Source: Saccharolobus shibatae B12 (GTDB lineage Archaea > Thermoproteota > Thermoprotei_A > Sulfolobales > Sulfolobaceae). From it: a stretch of DNA of 64,000 nt. The notes beneath the pieces are model-generated. The model was not told the origin of the DNA, ran no database searches, and saw nothing but the letters and a program-made list of their open reading frames with translations. The stretch lies in assembly GCF_019175345.1 (NCBI RefSeq), contig NZ_CP077717.1, positions 2,200,001 to 2,264,000 of the forward strand, in the 5' to 3' direction. Shown here piece after piece: positions 63,284-64,000 of the stretch. Within the stretch, counting starts at the first letter, position 1; each line of letters opens with the position of its first letter. The translations under genes and the position numbers were made by a program.

Positions 63284-64000
63284 ACGCTTTACTTTATATA
63301 TTACCTTTGCTAGTAATTTCCATTATAGTTTCTATCTTCAACAAAAAAGCGGGCTACATCCTATTCGCAATATCATCATCAATACTACTCATCATTTCCA
63401 TTTACGAATATAATGGAGTTCTCTCATTTTTCTCTATAATTTCAGCCTCAGTTTTCTCTATAATTTCAGCCTCAGTGTGGCTTCTCACCTCAATTTTCTC
63501 AATAGATTACGACCATTACGGGAAATGGCTTTCCCCGTTATACGGACTCACGATCTTAGGCATGGTCCTTGTACTTTATTCAAATAATTATCTACTATTC
63601 CTCGCTGGCTGGGAAATAATGACAATTCCAGCATATGTAGCAATAGGACTAACAGCAAAGAATAATAGACCGCCATTCGTTTTCATGGCGTTCGGAGAAC
63701 TGAGCACAATCTCATATTAACTGGATTCGTAATAGTGAAAACAACAAGCTTCATTTATTTGTCAACCCCAATTCCCTTGATCGTAGCTACTTTTGGATTC
63801 ATAATAAAGATGGGAATGATGCCCTTCCTCGTATCGGAATGGTTACCTATAGCGCACGGAACAGCTCCATCTAACTTTTCGGCAATATTAAGTGCCACAA
63901 TGACCCTAATGGGAGTTTACGGAATACTGAGGATGACAATCTTAACGCAAACTATCCCTATTGGATTTCCACTCGTACTAGTGGCTATAGGCTCATTTAG
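63280..64000 (+). pseudogene. HyfB/NuoL-M-like subunit, frameshifted and cut by window edge
   Basis: Frame one (63280-63720) codes helices 1-4 with LFLAGWEIMTIPAYVAIGL (Glu of helix 5 type) and ends after ELSTISY. The next frame from about 63711 continues LILTGFVIVKTTSFIYL, then GFIIKMGMMPFLVSEWLPIAHGTAPSNFSAIL (key Lys and HxxAPSNFSA loop) to the window end. One missing base near 63709-63717 explains it. A 24-bp tandem duplication (63428-63475) adds eight residues (FSIISASV twice). Second antiporter-like subunit of the complex. Confidence 0.82.
63428..63475 (+). repeat. 24-bp in-frame tandem duplication in the HyfB-like gene
   Basis: The unit TTTTCTCTATAATTTCAGCC plus TCAG occurs twice back-to-back (63428-63451, 63452-63475), repeating eight codons in a hydrophobic segment. 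Probably a recent slip or recombination product. Confidence 0.75.

Overview
The window looks like chromosomal DNA of a Sulfolobales crenarchaeon, most likely a Saccharolobus (Sulfolobus) solfataricus or S. islandicus type strain. Reasons: AT-rich DNA; many start codons lying about 25-28 bases after a TATA box (leaderless mRNAs); tRNA genes with introns after position 37; archaeal replication and translation genes (GINS, PriS, PCNA, aIF2-alpha, L44e, S27e, Nop10, AglB); and a tRNA-integrated plasmid of the pRN family. I made this assignment from recognised genes, not from a database search.

Layout. 1-9.2 kb: CoA-transferase subunits in convergent orientation, a MarR regulator, a three-gene ABC system built around a large secreted protein, fumarase, CBS and DsbA-like proteins. 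9.4-21.5 kb: amino acid permease, DJ-1 family protein, a purE-purK-modE-like operon, an MFS transporter whose start codon overlaps the stop of an IS200/IS605-type tnpB, a lipoyl-carrier/lipoate-ligase pair, OsmC and small conserved proteins. 21.91-29.31 kb: an integrated pRN-type plasmid bounded by 46-bp copies of the 3' half of tRNA-Ala(CGC). It carries a split integrase, CopG-like and primase-polymerase/helicase replication genes and a cluster of CCTTACTAA repeats. 29.4-46.2 kb: ammonium transporter, tRNA-Ile, a glycoprotein-like gene, oligosaccharyltransferase AglB, then translation and replication genes (nop10, aIF2-alpha, S27e, L44e, GINS23, priS, PCNA, GPN GTPase), prs and a tRNA-processing group (G10 methyltransferase, RNase Z, CCA-adding enzyme).

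46.5-49.6 kb: tRNA-Pro(GGG) carries a solo int(N) scar of a second, lost element. Next to it is a compact cassette: a secreted small protein interrupted by one in-frame stop, an FtsX-like permease and an ABC ATPase. It resembles a bacteriocin-plus-immunity/export module and is the best candidate here for a poorly described system. 49.7-57.8 kb: Kelch/FN3 surface protein, molybdate/tungstate-type ABC transporter without an ATPase gene, an SDR, formate dehydrogenase with Cys at the active site, and a TatD-like hydrolase. 58.5-64 kb: a complex-I/hydrogenase-4-like operon. Its large subunit lacks the [NiFe] cysteine ligands, so it is an Ehr-type complex and not a hydrogenase. Two of its membrane-subunit genes are frameshifted, and a GC-rich potential stem-loop sits at the operon head.

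Together, a Mo/W uptake system, a ModE-like regulator, formate dehydrogenase and an Ehr membrane module suggest formate oxidation coupled to the membrane. The frameshifts suggest that this module may be decaying or switched off in this strain.
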